From: Rhizobium sp. BG4
GTDB taxonomy: Bacteria > Pseudomonadota > Alphaproteobacteria > Rhizobiales > Rhizobiaceae
Length of the DNA: 64,000 nucleotides
Direction: 5' to 3'
NCBI RefSeq assembly: GCF_016864575.1
Contig: NZ_CP044126.1
Location: forward strand, 310,001 to 374,000
Shown here: in pieces, positions 29,962 through 38,109 of the stretch
How the letters are laid out: every line of letters begins with the position of its first letter
Position numbering within the stretch: position 1 is the first letter of the stretch
Position numbers and translations under genes: made by a program
Notes under the pieces: generated by a model
Databases searched by the model: none
What the model saw: the letters and a program-made list of their open reading frames with translations, nothing else
What the model was told of the DNA's origin: nothing

Positions 29962-31129
29962 GGATTTCTCTCGGCAGGTTGGTCAGCGTCTCAGCGCCGG
30001 TCGCGGTCACCAGAATGGTCTCGCTGACCTCGATGCCCCATCCATCCATCCACATGCCCAGAATGGAGTGGATGACATTGCCGGGCTGCAGCACGCTCTT
30101 GTCGCCGGGGCGAAGGCTGATCGTGTGCTCGCCCCAATCCGGCGGGTAGGCGACGCCAATCGAATAGCCGATGCGCGACTCCTTCTTCAGACCATAGCGC
30201 TCGATGACCCCGCGCCAGGCGAGCTCGACATCTTCAGCCAGCACACCCGGCCAGATTGACGCGAGAACGGCTTCCATGCCCTCAAGCACCGCCTTTGCCG
30301 TCTCGGTCACCTGAGGAGACGCCTTGCCGAGCTGCATGGTGCGCGCCAGACCCGCCGTATAGCGGCGGCAGACACCGGCAAGCTCAAGCGCAATGGTCTC
30401 GTCCTTGCCGAAACGGCGGTCGCTCCACATGATGTGCGGCGCCGAGGCGTTCTCACCGCCGAGGATGGTCGGGGGCAGGGCAGTGATATCGCCTGCATAG
30501 TCGGCACTTCCGGCCACCTGCGCGGTCTGGATCTTGGCGATTGCATCGCATTCGCGCACACCCGGCGCAATCGCATCATAGGCCGCCGTCACCGCCGCTT
30601 CCGCCAGACGCGATGCCTTCCTGAGATAGCCGATTTCGGCCGGGCTCTTCACCGAGCGTATCCAGTTGACGAGGAGATCGGCATCGACGAACGTCGCGTT
30701 CGGCAACCCGGCGACAAGGCGCGCATGCGCCTTCGGCGAATAGTAATAGGCCTCCAGCTCGATGCCGATCCGGCGTCCACCCCAGCCTTTCGAGACGATC
30801 CATTGCGCGATCCAGTCCATCGGATGGCGATCGGCCTGTTGCACATAAGGTTCGGGGAAGCCGACGACATTTTCGGGCTTCATCCAGGCCGTCAGCAAGC
30901 CGCCCGCCGCATCCATGGCACGCCCGAGCCAGACCGGCTCGGCGCCATCTTCGACCGGCACCAGCACCGTCTGCGGCGTATAAAAAGACCAGCCGTCGTA
31001 ACCGGTTATGTAATGCTGGTTCGCGACGTCGTTGATCACCAGAAGCTCAAGCTCGCGCCTGCGCATCTCGACGCGGATCTTTGTGAGCCGCTCCTGGTAT
31101 TCCTGCCGTTCGAACGGTAGCTGGATCAT
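29948..31129 (-). CDS. M24-family creatinase/ectoine-hydrolase-like enzyme
   Basis: Protein of 393 aa with the creatinase N-terminal domain (about 1-140) and pita-bread C-terminal domain (about 160-390). HYITGYDGWSFYTPQ near residue 41 resembles ectoine hydrolases (DoeA/EutD). The neighbour is M20D rather than the DoeB/EutE deacetylase, so an ectoine pathway is not established. It could instead be an Xaa-Pro-type dipeptidase. A good ribosome binding site (GAGGGG) precedes the ATG at 31129. Confidence 0.75.
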   Translation of the reverse strand: MIQLPFERQEYQERLTKIRVEMRRRELELLVINDVANQHYITGYDGWSFYTPQTVLVPVEDGAEPVWLGRAMDAAGGLLTAWMKPENVVGFPEPYVQQADRHPMDWIAQWIVSKGWGGRRIGIELEAYYYSPKAHARLVAGLPNATFVDADLLVNWIRSVKSPAEIGYLRKASRLAEAAVTAAYDAIAPGVRECDAIAKIQTAQVAGSADYAGDITALPPTILGGENASAPHIMWSDRRFGKDETIALELAGVCRRYTAGLARTMQLGKASPQVTETAKAVLEGMEAVLASIWPGVLAEDVELAWRGVIERYGLKKESRIGYSIGVAYPPDWGEHTISLRPGDKSVLQPGNVIHSILGMWMDGWGIEVSETILVTATGAETLTNLPREIHAKA

Positions 31130-31328
31130 TCTTGCCCCTCTCTATGACTGCCGTTGCGCTGCCTCGCGCACCATACCCGATGACAAGAGCTTGGCACCTG
31201 AGCCGCAAACTTTTGGTCTAAAATAGTGGCGCCGCATAGACGATCTCTCTTTTCGCGCCGGCGCTTCTTGAGAAGGCGGAGACCAAAGGCTACCGTTCGA
31301 GACCTTCAAGACGCAGAGAGAATCTCCC

Positions 31329-32150
31329 ATGGAAAACCGCTCCTACTATTCCCCGCCAGGCGGACTTCCGCCGCAGACCGATCTGCTCTCCGGCAAGGCC
31401 GTGTTCACGACGGCATATGCGGTTATCCCGAAGGGCGTGATGACCGATATCGTCACCAGCTATCTGCCGCACTGGACGAAGACCCGCGCCTGGATCATCG
31501 CCCGCCCGATGACCGGTTTCTCCGAGACCTTCTCGCAATATATCATGGAAGTGGAACCCGGCGGCGGCAGCGCAAAGCCGGAATCCGAACCGCGCGCCGA
31601 AACGGCAATCTTCGTCGTGGCGGGCACGCTGGCGATCGGCCATGAAGGACGAGTCCATCACCTCAACGCCGGCTCCTTCGCCTTCCTGCCTGCCGGAAGC
31701 GCCTGGACGCTGCAGAACAACGGCGCCGATGCCGCGACCTTCCACTGGATCCGCAAGGCCTTCCAACCCGTCGAGGGACTGGAGCCGCCGCCCGCGATCT
31801 TTACCCACGAAGACGAACACCCGCCGGGCGCCATGCCGGGCACCGAAGGCAAGTGGGCAACGACCCGCTTCATCGACCCCGCCGATATCCGCTACGACAT
31901 GCATGTCACCATCGTGACCTTCGAGCCGGGCGCCGTGATACCCTTCATGGAAACCCACGTCATGGAACACGGCCTCTACGTCCTCGAAGGCCGCGCCGTC
32001 TACCGCCTCAACCAGGACTGGGTGGAAGTCGAAGCCGGCGACTTCATGTGGCTGCGCGCCTTCTGCCCGCAAGCTTGCTACGCTGGCGGTCCGGGCAAGT
32101 TCAGGTACTTGCTCTACAAGGACGTCAACCGGCATGCGCCGCTTTGGTAG
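31329..32150 (+). CDS. (S)-ureidoglycine aminohydrolase (bicupin)
   Basis: Cytoplasmic bicupin of 273 aa of the AllE/UGHY type. The first cupin covers about residues 60-135 (ETAIFVVAGTLAIGHEG) and the second about 180-260 (MHVTIVTFEPGAVIPFMETH, EHGLYVLEGRAVYRLNQDW, the metal-binding side). The family releases ammonia from ureidoglycine in purine/allantoin catabolism. It is divergent from the M24-M20 pair, which might be related in nitrogen salvage (inference). It ends 107 bp before the prophage. Confidence 0.85.
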   Translation: MENRSYYSPPGGLPPQTDLLSGKAVFTTAYAVIPKGVMTDIVTSYLPHWTKTRAWIIARPMTGFSETFSQYIMEVEPGGGSAKPESEPRAETAIFVVAGTLAIGHEGRVHHLNAGSFAFLPAGSAWTLQNNGADAATFHWIRKAFQPVEGLEPPPAIFTHEDEHPPGAMPGTEGKWATTRFIDPADIRYDMHVTIVTFEPGAVIPFMETHVMEHGLYVLEGRAVYRLNQDWVEVEAGDFMWLRAFCPQACYAGGPGKFRYLLYKDVNRHAPLW

Positions 32151-32257
32151 GGGTGAAGCTTCAAGGGTTTAGGGCCATTTGATGAGTGAGGTGAATGTGG
32201 GCCTCTAAGCACATACCGCAGTTGATGTTTTTGAATATCGGCTCAATCCGTCAGGTG

Positions 32258-32280
32258 GTTCCATAACGTATATTATGCGA
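32258..32280. repeat. Left attachment site, dif-like
   Basis: The 23-bp element reads, on the minus strand, TCGCATAA-TATACG-TTATGGAA. This is the dif plan: XerC-like arm, 6-base centre, XerD-like arm; compare E. coli GCGCATAA-TGTATA-TTATGTTA. It matches the right repeat with one difference (32266). This copy keeps the TTATG sequence of the canonical XerD arm. Confidence 0.85.
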
Positions 32281-32471
32281 CACTACGGAACAAAGCGTGA
32301 ACACGCTCTACCTTTACGCGAGCTATTGAACGTGTGAGAGCTAAGAGTGGTTTACCCGCGACCACTCAGGAACGAACAACGTCTAGGGACTTTTCTTGTC
32401 CTACGGACCGGCAGCCTTAATGCCGCCCCTGCTCTCACGTAACGAGCGATGCACTGATTTGCCCGCTCTTG

Positions 32472-32509
32472 CCAAGGGGGTACGCAATACTTCCCCTTGG
32501 ACTTTTTTT
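32472..32509 (+). terminator. Plus-strand rho-independent terminator inside the left end of the prophage
   Basis: CCAAGGGG (32472-32479) pairs with CCCCTTGG (32493-32500), followed after AC by seven T residues (32503-32509). It points rightward, against the phage genes, and would stop host transcripts entering from the ureidoglycine aminohydrolase gene. The remainder of 32281-32515 holds no gene; in circular phage DNA this stretch lies upstream of the holin-like gene and may carry the phage promoter. Confidence 0.65.
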
Positions 32510-32515
32510 GGTGTT

Positions 32516-33034
32516 TTACCGTTTGCGGTCGCACCACGGTACAAACGACCTACTGCCGCCACTTCCACGATTATGTTCTGGCCTTGGTTTACACGTAGGA
32601 GCTTCGCGCACCTTTTCTTCGTTTGGTGACCTTCTTGCGTCGGGCTCAGCGTATTTGTTTTTGGCCGTCACTTTTTGGAGGCTCATAGAGCCTAGATCGC
32701 TGAACCGGACCTGATTAGGTCGCGGTTTTTGTGGCGCAGTTACCGCCGCCATATGGGCGTCGTTTAGCCGCCCAAGGGCGTCTCTTTTCCGATCAAGGAA
32801 TGCATCCATACGGGCTTGCTGTCGCCGCCGCGCTGAATCCTCGACATCGCGAGCTTCCAGCGTCCGCGAAACTCTGTCGAGCTTGATCGTATCCAGACCA
32901 CCTTTGATCGGTCGAGCCGATCTAGCTCCGATCGCAGTTGCTCCCTTTGCGATCGGGTCATGGGTGGTCTTTCGGTCGGGCCGAGCGGTGTCCGCCACGG
33001 CCTTCCCTCGGGTACGGGACCTATGTCTTGCCAT
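32516..33034 (-). CDS. Basic phage protein overlapping the 3' end of rep
   Basis: A 172-aa frame starts inside rep in another reading frame and extends 248 bp past its stop. The start ATG at 33034 has an excellent ribosome binding site, GAGGAG, eight bases upstream, inside rep coding sequence. The protein is very rich in Arg and Lys (MARHRSRTRGKAV..., ending DRKR) with a probable helix (DSARRRQQARMDAFLDRKRD). Microviruses often nest genes (B within A in phiX174); it could be a scaffolding or DNA-binding (VP5-like) protein. I recognise no family, so function is open. Confidence 0.6.
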   Translation of the reverse strand: MARHRSRTRGKAVADTARPDRKTTHDPIAKGATAIGARSARPIKGGLDTIKLDRVSRTLEARDVEDSARRRQQARMDAFLDRKRDALGRLNDAHMAAVTAPQKPRPNQVRFSDLGSMSLQKVTAKNKYAEPDARRSPNEEKVREAPTCKPRPEHNRGSGGSRSFVPWCDRKR

Positions 33035-33954
33035 CTCGTTTTCTCCTCTTTGCCAAGCATTGACGGGATGCGCACATAGCGCCCCCTGCCCTGATATTCA
33101 TAGTCGCCGCTTTCCTCACGGAGGCGGCGATCCATACATTCATCCAGCCAGTCGCTTTGCGGCCAGTGTTGTCCCGGCCGTCGCTCATTCCATGTCCGGA
33201 TGAAATGTTCGCAGAAGATTTCGCCGGTCTTCCCGGCAAGCCGGAACCGCAAAGGCGTTCCGTTCTTCTGCTTTGCTTCGTGGGGGAACTGATAAAATCT
33301 GTCCTGGGGGCTTATGCCCTCATGCACGAAGCGCTCCGCTCTACGCATGAAGTAATCCGCGCCAAGCGGCGGGTCCTTTGACATGGTGAGCTTTGATTGC
33401 GCCGCAGCGTCATTCACATCCTTATGAATGTACTTGCAGGCGTAGGCGATTGATCCCCGCATATGGCCGGGTTTCACCGGCTCCCAATGGCTGAAGCCAT
33501 GCGGCCATGCGGGAAAATGAATTCGCTTGTCCCATTCCATGAAACGCTCGACAGGCTTGTCGAGAGGCTTCCAATCCGACCACGAATTGTTGCCGTAATC
33601 CATCATGGAAACGGGAACTTTCTTCTTCCAGAAGATTATGCCGTGCCAATGGGTTCTACCCTTTTTCGATCCCATCTCACCGGTAAACAAATACCGGCAG
33701 GGAAACCCGGCCTTGCGCAGGCGCTTAAGGAACTTCTGCACGTCAGAGTAAGTCAGGATCGCCGCCCGCGCGTGAGAGACGTTGTCATCCTCATCGCGCC
33801 CGTAGGTCAAGGTCACGGCGGTGGCAGCGACACATGTCTTACTTTCAGCAATGCACCGGCCCACCCAATCCATAGTTCGGTGGTCCTTACATTGCTCGCA
33901 TTTTCGACACGCGACCAATTGCCCGTCGCTAAGCAAATTTGGTGCTGTGCACAT
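32764..33954 (-). CDS. Microvirus replication initiation protein (VP4, HUH endonuclease)
   Basis: Rolling-circle replication protein of 396 aa. Near the N-terminus it has CRKCEQC; the HUH motif is THWHGIIF (about residues 101-108), and the catalytic tyrosines lie in YACKYIHKD (about residues 170-178, YxxKY pattern). The N-terminal motif order (CxxC...HWHG...YxxKY) is that of gokushovirus-like VP4. It would nick the phage origin and start single-strand synthesis. Its 3' end overlaps a second gene in another frame. The upstream 33955-34292 region carries no gene but dense hairpins. Confidence 0.93.
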   Translation of the reverse strand: MCTAPNLLSDGQLVACRKCEQCKDHRTMDWVGRCIAESKTCVAATAVTLTYGRDEDDNVSHARAAILTYSDVQKFLKRLRKAGFPCRYLFTGEMGSKKGRTHWHGIIFWKKKVPVSMMDYGNNSWSDWKPLDKPVERFMEWDKRIHFPAWPHGFSHWEPVKPGHMRGSIAYACKYIHKDVNDAAAQSKLTMSKDPPLGADYFMRRAERFVHEGISPQDRFYQFPHEAKQKNGTPLRFRLAGKTGEIFCEHFIRTWNERRPGQHWPQSDWLDECMDRRLREESGDYEYQGRGRYVRIPSMLGKEEKTRWQDIGPVPEGRPWRTPLGPTERPPMTRSQREQLRSELDRLDRSKVVWIRSSSTEFRGRWKLAMSRIQRGGDSKPVWMHSLIGKETPLGG

Positions 33955-34018
33955 ATCGAACGCTCCTGTTTTTGGTCGGTGTCAGTAAATGCACTCTTGG
34001 ACAAGGGAGACCGTGGGC

Positions 34019-34250
34019 GCGCGCCTACGCACATACGAGAATGTGCGATAGGCGCGCTTGTGCGAGCGCCCAACGAGGATTGGGCGTTCGCTTTGCCTTG
34101 AGGCGGGAGTGAACCTTAGCGGTTCTTGCTACCGTAAACGGTTCTGCGCCGCTTTGCAGCAGGCACAGCCGCAGGGTGCGGGGGGCGGCGCTACGCCCCC
34201 CTTTGGCTCGCTACGCTCCACGTCCCAGACGCGCAGTGCGGCGTCTGGAA
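34019..34250. other. Hairpin-dense non-coding region, candidate phage replication origin
   Basis: Between the M15 peptidase and rep genes (33955-34292) four stem-loops crowd together. (1) 34019-34057, a 16-bp stem with one bulge (GCGCGCCTACGCACAT arm). (2) 34063-34090, 11 bp (CGAGCGCCCAA arm). (3) about 34180-34202, GGGGGGCG/CGCCCCCC. (4) about 34225-34249, CCAGACGC/GCGTCTGG. Microviruses keep an intergenic hairpin for complementary-strand synthesis or termination. Assigning this as origin is inference. Confidence 0.5.
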
Positions 34251-34292
34251 CCGTGACGCATGAGCCGCGGACAGGCGCTTGAAGGCGGTCGC

Positions 34293-34835
34293 TCACAGAT
34301 CGCTCCTGTTGAGCGCGAACGTGCCGTCAGCGTTTTTGCGCCAATTGCGCCAGCCCGCCATTTCGAAATGAGCGGGATCGTATTTACGAGGCGGGAAATC
34401 ACCGCCCCATACGATCTTAAGCCCCATCGATATGGCGACCTGTTTACCGACATGGCCGACAACGTCCCATGCGTAGGGAATGGCTGGCTTATCCATCCAG
34501 CCTAAAACACCATGGATGAGGTCCACAGCGCCGAAACGATGCGGCCAAAGGCCATCGTCCGGGCTATCCCAAGAGACGCCGCTTTGCACCGCTTGCCGCT
34601 GCTCTTCTTCCGTCCTGACAATGCAGTGCGGAAAAAACGGGATGCCAAGCATCCCGAGCCGTTTCACGGTCTTATCAGCGAACTCAAGGATAAAGGGATG
34701 CGCCCCTTCCCTGTTCGCGCGGTGCTGTTGCTCCGTGTAGCGCGCGGACTTCAAAAAGCCCGCGTTCTGCATGGCAGCAATCGCCCTGGGGAATTTGGTA
34801 GCCGGATCGACATTCGTCAGATCAGGCACCATCAT
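34293..34835 (-). CDS. M15-type peptidase, probable phage endolysin
   Basis: A 180-aa protein from the ATG at 34835 (the frame is open further, but GCAGGGGAACAG precedes this start and it overlaps the previous stop by 14 bp). It has both zinc-site motifs of L-Ala-D-Glu/D-Ala-D-Ala M15 peptidases: PHRFGAVD (HxxGxxxD, about residues 96-103) and IVWGGDF with DPAHFE about ten residues on (about 143-158). It has no signal peptide. It would cleave host peptidoglycan peptides. Microviruses of the phiX174 type have no such enzyme and lyse with protein E. Confidence 0.82.
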   Translation of the reverse strand: MMVPDLTNVDPATKFPRAIAAMQNAGFLKSARYTEQQHRANREGAHPFILEFADKTVKRLGMLGIPFFPHCIVRTEEEQRQAVQSGVSWDSPDDGLWPHRFGAVDLIHGVLGWMDKPAIPYAWDVVGHVGKQVAISMGLKIVWGGDFPPRKYDPAHFEMAGWRNWRKNADGTFALNRSDL

Positions 34836-35490
34836 TCTGTTCCCCTGCAGCTCCTGTTCCAGCCGGTGGCGTTGCTGGCGGATCGCCAGCAGGTGCGCCG
34901 GTGGACACGCCCGACTGATCGCTTGCCGTTCCACTTGCTGCATCAGTCTTAGGCGCAGTGACATTCGCGGCATACCTCGCTTCCAGTGCTGCCGCATGAG
35001 CGGCAAAGTCTTCCATCATTTGGCGCTTAAGCGCCTCCTGATTGTGCCGCGCAGCACGCTCGATCTCGAGGATGCGCGGGTCACGTTCTTCGCGCTCCCA
35101 AAGGCGCGCGTAGTTGGTAAAGTCGCTAGGCGTCGTATCCACGAACGCGCTATCGAACGTCGACAACCAAATGTCGCCGCCGAGCAGGTTCAGGGCAAAG
35201 GTGCCCTGATAATAAAACTCGACTTCATCGAAGCCCTTCGTGACACACGTCAGAAGCCGCGTATTACGCGGGTTCTCGACCACGCGTGGCTGAATGACCT
35301 CACCCGTTTCCGGGTCGATAATCTCCGGCGCGTAGTCCACATCACTAACCTGAAGGACTACGTCCTGCTCAGTGATGATACGAAACTTGACGAGACGCGC
35401 CTGCTCGGCGTTATCCGGCGATGCCACGAACACAACGGAGTTGGTTTCTTCAAGATGGCGATACGCCTGAATCATGTTGAGCTTCTGCAC
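34822..35490 (-). CDS. Unidentified microvirus protein downstream of the major capsid gene
   Basis: A 222-aa protein, not recognised. GGGAG six to seven bases upstream supports a GTG start at 35490 (MQKLNMIQAYRHLEE...); an ATG follows at 35475. Residues about 1-110 appear beta-rich; about 120-165 are helical and charged (LWEREERDPRILEIERAARH); the last 50 residues are Ala/Gly/Pro/Thr-rich and probably disordered. It begins 1-2 bp after VP1 and overlaps the peptidase gene. Position suggests a structural, scaffolding or lysis-related role. Confidence 0.75.
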   Translation of the reverse strand: MQKLNMIQAYRHLEETNSVVFVASPDNAEQARLVKFRIITEQDVVLQVSDVDYAPEIIDPETGEVIQPRVVENPRNTRLLTCVTKGFDEVEFYYQGTFALNLLGGDIWLSTFDSAFVDTTPSDFTNYARLWEREERDPRILEIERAARHNQEALKRQMMEDFAAHAAALEARYAANVTAPKTDAASGTASDQSGVSTGAPAGDPPATPPAGTGAAGEQNDGA

Positions 35491-35491
35491 A

Positions 35492-37150
35492 TTAAACTCC
35501 CTTCGTGAGGCGGCTCTGATCGACCTGCGCAAGAACCTCAACGTACGCGTTGTCGTTCTCCAGCAGACGCGTACCGAACTGCGTGTTGCCTTCAATGATC
35601 GCCGTGCCGTGGATTTGGACTTCGCCAACATCCTGATTGGTCACGACGAAGGGAAGCGTGTTGAACGTTTCCGAAATCATGAAGTCCGAGTTGTATGACG
35701 GATCGGTAACTTCGACCGTCCAGAAGTGCTGTCGATCTTCGTTGAACGCCGTAGACGGCGCCGACTTGAACCACTTGCCGCCGATACGCGTGTTGGACGC
35801 CTGCCACATCCAATTGAGCGGTCGATAGCCAAACAAACCGTTCGGGTCGCTATGCGACGTATCAACCTCGCCCTTGGACATGCGCTCGACCTTCTGCGGA
35901 TCGAGATCATCACGCAACGCGTTCGGAAGCTTGGCGGGGTCAGTGATAAACAACAGCGGATCGCGCATACGCTCGAACAACTGTTCGGGCATGATCTCAG
36001 CCACGATCATGACAATGCCGCCAGTCGGGCAACGTGGGAGAACCATGTCGAGATCAACAAGAGCGGACCCGTTAACAACCGCGTCCGTCAGGTTTGCACC
36101 ATCAGTTGCCCACCGCTTTTCAATACCAAAGACCTGCGTCTTGTCGGCAATAAGGATCGGCTGCTTCCACATCTGATCGGGAACGTTCACGCCCTGCATC
36201 AGCAGGTCGATGACGTAATTATCCGGGATGCCTTCGAACTGCGCTTTCAGTTCCGCATACCACTGCGTCTTCTTGGCAAGCTCAATATTCGCAAGCGAAA
36301 TCTTGACCCCCGCCGCGGCGAGATTAGCGAAGACTTGCGGGACACCCGCTGCAAGCTCCATAAAATTCGCTGAACTGGCGTCCCGGAACATAGAGGCGCT
36401 AGCGTAGGTCCGCGTACCGCCCCCCGTCTCTTTCACGTTCGCGATATTCGCTTGAGCATTCGGCACAGTCGTACCCAAGCCCTTAATAGGGGCAAGCGCG
36501 TTAGTGAAGGTCAGATCAACCTGCCCTTCCATGGCGATATCGTCCCAATCAGGAACGACATACTTGAACTGTTCGTGCTGCCAGAACGCGGGCGCAAGAG
36601 ACGTCGCCGTCTCAAGCCGCTTCTTCGCCTGAAACAGCGTTTCAGAGCGATTGCGAGCGCGGAAATTCCAAATGATGTTATAGGCCTCGATATAGGCCGT
36701 ATTGATCGTATCCGCCGCACCGGCATGAAAGCCAAGATACTTATGGATCGGGATCGATCCAGCGGCACCCGCTACCTGGCTGTTGAAGAACGGGGTCACC
36801 GTCGCACCATCCGCAATATTCTGCTTCATGTACGACCGGTTGAACTCATCCATGCCGCCGTTAAATCGCGCAAACGCGAGGAACGGCACAAAGTACGCCA
36901 TGACGCGGCACTGGATGGCGTTCTTGATGATTTCCGCGGTTTCCATGAGATCGACCCGAACGGTCATCATGGAATTGCGCAGCGCGTCTTCGCGCAGAAG
37001 TGGAAACGCATCGAGCGGAACCATCTTGCCCGCAGGCATCGAGGTAGCCGCATTCTGATTAACCTGCCGCGTGGAACGCGGAATGTTAATCGGTGTCGTA
37101 TTGGTGCGCGAGATATCCTTGATCTCGCGGGCGCTAAGCTGTCTATTCAA
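35492..37150 (-). CDS. Microvirus major capsid protein (VP1)
   Basis: A 552-aa capsid protein. The N-terminus (NINIPRSTRQVNQNAATSMP is its approximate context) leads to MVPLDAFPLLREDALRN and MTVRVDLMETAEIIKNA, matching the gokushovirus-like capsid entry into the jelly roll; MAYFVPFLAFARFNGGMDEF follows. The start is a TTG at 37150 whose last two bases overlap the TGA of the preceding small gene. It forms the T=1 icosahedral shell and is the best marker for phage classification. Confidence 0.93.
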   Translation of the reverse strand: MNRQLSAREIKDISRTNTTPINIPRSTRQVNQNAATSMPAGKMVPLDAFPLLREDALRNSMMTVRVDLMETAEIIKNAIQCRVMAYFVPFLAFARFNGGMDEFNRSYMKQNIADGATVTPFFNSQVAGAAGSIPIHKYLGFHAGAADTINTAYIEAYNIIWNFRARNRSETLFQAKKRLETATSLAPAFWQHEQFKYVVPDWDDIAMEGQVDLTFTNALAPIKGLGTTVPNAQANIANVKETGGGTRTYASASMFRDASSANFMELAAGVPQVFANLAAAGVKISLANIELAKKTQWYAELKAQFEGIPDNYVIDLLMQGVNVPDQMWKQPILIADKTQVFGIEKRWATDGANLTDAVVNGSALVDLDMVLPRCPTGGIVMIVAEIMPEQLFERMRDPLLFITDPAKLPNALRDDLDPQKVERMSKGEVDTSHSDPNGLFGYRPLNWMWQASNTRIGGKWFKSAPSTAFNEDRQHFWTVEVTDPSYNSDFMISETFNTLPFVVTNQDVGEVQIHGTAIIEGNTQFGTRLLENDNAYVEVLAQVDQSRLTKGV

Positions 37151-37269
37151 CGACGTCTTCCTTTTCTAAACGCTGACTTCACCGAACGCCATGTCTTCAC
37201 GGCGGTCGCCTTGATATTCTCGGCCCGGCGTTGACAACCGGGGCATTTCACTTTTTTATCGTCGGCCAT
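37147..37269 (-). CDS. Small basic CxxC protein, possible J/VP8-like DNA packaging protein
   Basis: A 40-aa frame with an ideal ribosome binding site, AGGAGG, nine bases before the ATG at 37269. It contains KCPGC and a strongly basic C-terminus (SAFRKGRRR). It sits immediately upstream of the capsid gene and its TGA overlaps the VP1 TTG start. In phiX174 the tiny basic protein J occupies the same position and packs DNA in the capsid; chlamydiaphages have a similar VP8. The analogy rests on size, charge and position only. Confidence 0.65.
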   Translation of the reverse strand: MADDKKVKCPGCQRRAENIKATAVKTWRSVKSAFRKGRRR

Positions 37270-37363
37270 TAACTGGAGCCTCCTAAATGAACGTGATCTT
37301 TACTTCCGCCCTCGCCCTCCTCCTGATCTTCCTCGCAACAGGATTGCTCAGCTACCTACAGGC

Positions 37364-38109
37364 CTAACGGGCGTACCGCCCCCAACGGCCTGTACCGGAC
37401 GGCGCAACCGGCTTCCTCGGCCCAATAAATGGCCGATCATATCGACCCTCGCGCCGCGCCTCTGACTTCTCCCGATAAATCAGCTTGTCCTTCTCCTCGT
37501 TGAACCTGCCCCCCGCATCCGAGACGGCACCCGCCAATTGCGCGTCGCCGTCCGGGAAATTCGGATTGTAGGTGTACATCAGCGAGTTGTCCGACCGACG
37601 CCACGCCACCACGGCGGGCTGTATCTCTCCGTTCGGCCCAGCACCCGGAGGCAGGTTAGGACCAAGCGCACCGACAACATGCGGCGGCTTTTTCGCCGAC
37701 GGCCCAACCGCTGGCGATGCCTGCCCGTCACTTTCGTGCCGGTGTAGGTGCTCCCGGGATAAAACATACCCGGACCCTGTTTCAGCTGTCGCAGCTGATA
37801 ATCCACAAGAGCAGTATCAAGCTCCCGCTGCTTCTTTTTCAGCGGGTCGATCTTGTTTTCGAGGGCGTCACCAAGGACGCCCCCGAGACTGCCGAGAGCT
37901 TCCGGCAGATTCGAGAGAGTCGGGCCGGTGGTTGTTGTGAAACCAGCCGACCCGCCATTGCGAAGAGCGGTCAGCGGATTGAACCCTGCCGCCGTCGCGT
38001 CTTTTACCATCCGCCCGTAATCAACACGGGTGGTGGTAGTCTGCTTCTTCTTGCTCCCGAAAAGGGAGCCAAGCAGACCCGCGCCAGCCGTGATCAGTTC
38101 CCCGATCAT
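37364..38109 (-). CDS. Microvirus DNA pilot/minor capsid protein VP2 (frameshifted in this sequence)
   Basis: Predicted 248 aa if one base is restored. Part 1 (from the ATG at 38109) has the hallmark AAGFNPLTALRNGGSAG near residue 35 and a glycine-rich N-terminus (LITAGAGLLGSLFG). After YTGTKVTG the frame must shift at the CCC run 37724-37726; one added G on the coding strand continues sensibly with QASPAVGPSAKKPP, then MYTYNPNFPDGDAQ, ending RWGRYAR. Without it, translation gives an Arg-rich tail that stops at 37579. The start overlaps the preceding stop (ATGA). Confidence 0.85.

Noticed and set aside
28783-31129. Ectoine degradation pair (DoeA/DoeB)
   Set aside because: The M24 protein is DoeA-like, but the neighbour is an M20D amidohydrolase, not the aspartoacylase-like DoeB, and other ectoine genes are absent.
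37579-37740. Arg-rich C-terminus of the phage pilot protein as written in frame
   Set aside because: The alternative frame gives a proline/glycine-rich continuation joining a conserved C-terminal segment; the Arg-rich tail is a product of the missing base.
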